From Deltaproteobacteria bacterium (GTDB lineage Bacteria; Myxococcota; UBA796; SXON01): 8,110 nt of DNA. The notes beneath the pieces were generated by a model. It saw only the letters and a program-made list of their open reading frames with translations. It searched no databases and had not been told where the DNA came from. Both the position numbers and the translations under genes were made by a program. The stretch is from NCBI GenBank assembly GCA_947483545.1, contig CANKNP010000246.1, positions 1 to 8,110 of the forward strand, written 5' to 3'. Of this stretch, positions 5,203-8,110 are shown in pieces (the first letter of the stretch is position 1; each line of letters begins with the position of its first letter).

Positions 5203-5832
5203 ATGGAAGCCGTCTCCCTCCCCGCCCACCGTCGCGCCACCTACGAAGACCTGCTCGCCATGCCCGATCACCTTGTGGTCGAGCTGATCGACGGGGAGAT
5301 TTATGCGATGCCGCGGCCCAGAATTCTCCACGCCGGGGCGTCCAGCGTCATTGGCGTAGACGTCGGCGGCGCCTTCGGGAAGCGCAAGCGAGGCGCCGGG
5401 CCGGGCGGCTGGATCATCCTGGACGAGCCGGAGCTGCACCTCGGGCCCGGGGCGCCGACGGACCTGGTGCTCGTGCCCGACCTGGCCGGCTGGCGTCGAA
5501 CCCGGCTGCCGGAGCTGCCCGACATCGCGGCGTTCGAGCTCGCGCCGGACTGGATCTGCGAGGTGCTCTCACCCTCCACCGCAAATCACGACCGCATCCG
5601 CAAGATGGAGTGGTATGGGCGGGCGGGCGTGAAGTGGGCCTGGCTCGTGGATCCGACGCTCCGGTCCGTCGAGGTGTACGAGCACGACGGCGTGGGGTGG
5701 CGGTTCCACGGCGGTGTGGACGGCGAGGGCATGGCTCGAATCCGGCCGTTTGACGCCGTGGAGTTTGACCTCTCGGAGTGGTGGGGGGCGCCGGTGGTGG
5801 TGGAGCCGGCGGTGGGACCGGACGGACCGTAG
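5203..5832 (+). CDS. Uma2 family endonuclease (DUF820, PD-(D/E)xK fold)
   Basis: 209 aa. The family pattern is present in order: TYEDLLAMPDHLVVELIDGEIYAMP (13-37, E28 in ELIDGE), then VPDLAGW at 91-97 with D93. ICEVLSPST follows at 118-126 with E120, then D130-x3-K134 (DRIRKMEWYGRAGVK) and WLVDP at 147-151. D93, E120 and K134 are the likely metal-binding and catalytic residues of the restriction-endonuclease-like fold. Uma2 (PF05685) proteins occur in large numbers in cyanobacteria and some other multigene-rich bacteria, mostly as solitary genes of unknown role; nuclease activity is assigned mainly from the fold. There is no toxin-antitoxin partner, methylase or transposase beside it. It starts 26 nt after the dehydrogenase stop, so it may be the last gene of the operon or have its own promoter. 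The stop is one base from that of the convergent E1 gene. Confidence 0.9.
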   Translation: MEAVSLPAHRRATYEDLLAMPDHLVVELIDGEIYAMPRPRILHAGASSVIGVDVGGAFGKRKRGAGPGGWIILDEPELHLGPGAPTDLVLVPDLAGWRRTRLPELPDIAAFELAPDWICEVLSPSTANHDRIRKMEWYGRAGVKWAWLVDPTLRSVEVYEHDGVGWRFHGGVDGEGMARIRPFDAVEFDLSEWWGAPVVVEPAVGPDGP

Positions 5833-5833
5833 C

Positions 5834-8047
<2,214 letters not shown>

Positions 8048-8053
8048 GGGGGG

Positions 8054-8057
8054 CTCC
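8054..8057 (-). promoter_or_regulatory. Ribosome binding site of the fused E1 gene
   Basis: The complement reads GGAG followed by six C residues and ATG. It supports the start at 8047. The remaining bases to 8110 form the 5' region of this gene and show no further gene. Confidence 0.5.
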
Positions 8058-8110
8058 GAAGGGGTGGAGGGCTATCCGGAAAGTGGGGGGCGGGACGGTG
8101 CGGGGGCGTA

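Noticed and set aside
5203..5832. Uma2 gene as part of a restriction or toxin-antitoxin defence system
   Set aside because: No methylase, antitoxin, helicase or integrase is adjacent. Its neighbours are metabolic genes, and solitary Uma2 genes are common.

Overview
High-GC bacterial DNA (roughly 68-70% G+C by eye) with tightly packed genes, 4-nt start/stop overlaps and GTG/TTG starts. The gene mix is a periplasmic M16 peptidase, a secreted cysteine-repeat protein, a fused alpha/beta 2-oxoacid dehydrogenase E1 and a stand-alone Uma2 nuclease. Together with the base composition this suggests a myxobacterium-like (Myxococcota or related deltaproteobacterial) genome. That placement is inference; the window has no rRNA or other marker gene.

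Layout. The minus strand of 1-352 holds the N-terminus of an exported M16 zinc peptidase that runs off the left edge. A 109-nt divergent spacer separates it from a plus-strand cluster: a 62-aa one-helix membrane protein (462-650), an exported 315-aa protein with a remarkable cysteine repeat (652-1599), and a membrane fatty acid hydroxylase/sterol desaturase family protein (1596-2348). After a 229-nt gap comes a second plus-strand group: a UPF0104/LPG-synthase-TM-like integral membrane protein (2578-3558), a TrmH/SpoU RNA 2'-O-ribose methyltransferase (3555-4403), a YdfG-like short-chain dehydrogenase (4400-5176) and a Uma2 family endonuclease (5203-5832). The right end is a 737-aa fused E1 of a 2-oxoacid dehydrogenase complex on the minus strand (5834-8047), convergent with the Uma2 gene with one base between the stop codons.

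How the genes may work together. In the first cluster the 1-nt gap and the GTGA overlap imply one transcript and coupled translation. Two products are membrane-anchored or exported and the third is a membrane-lipid-type oxygenase, so an envelope role is plausible but unproven. The second group mixes a lipid/flippase-like membrane protein with housekeeping enzymes and looks like an operon of convenience.

The most unusual element is the protein at 652-1599. Its 16 cysteines alternate between an invariant spacing of exactly 20 residues (seven times) and a short spacing of 10-12 residues (17 once). This suggests a chain of disulfide-stapled helical hairpins in the cell envelope that I cannot assign to a named family. 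No tRNA, rRNA, CRISPR array, insertion sequence or prophage was seen.
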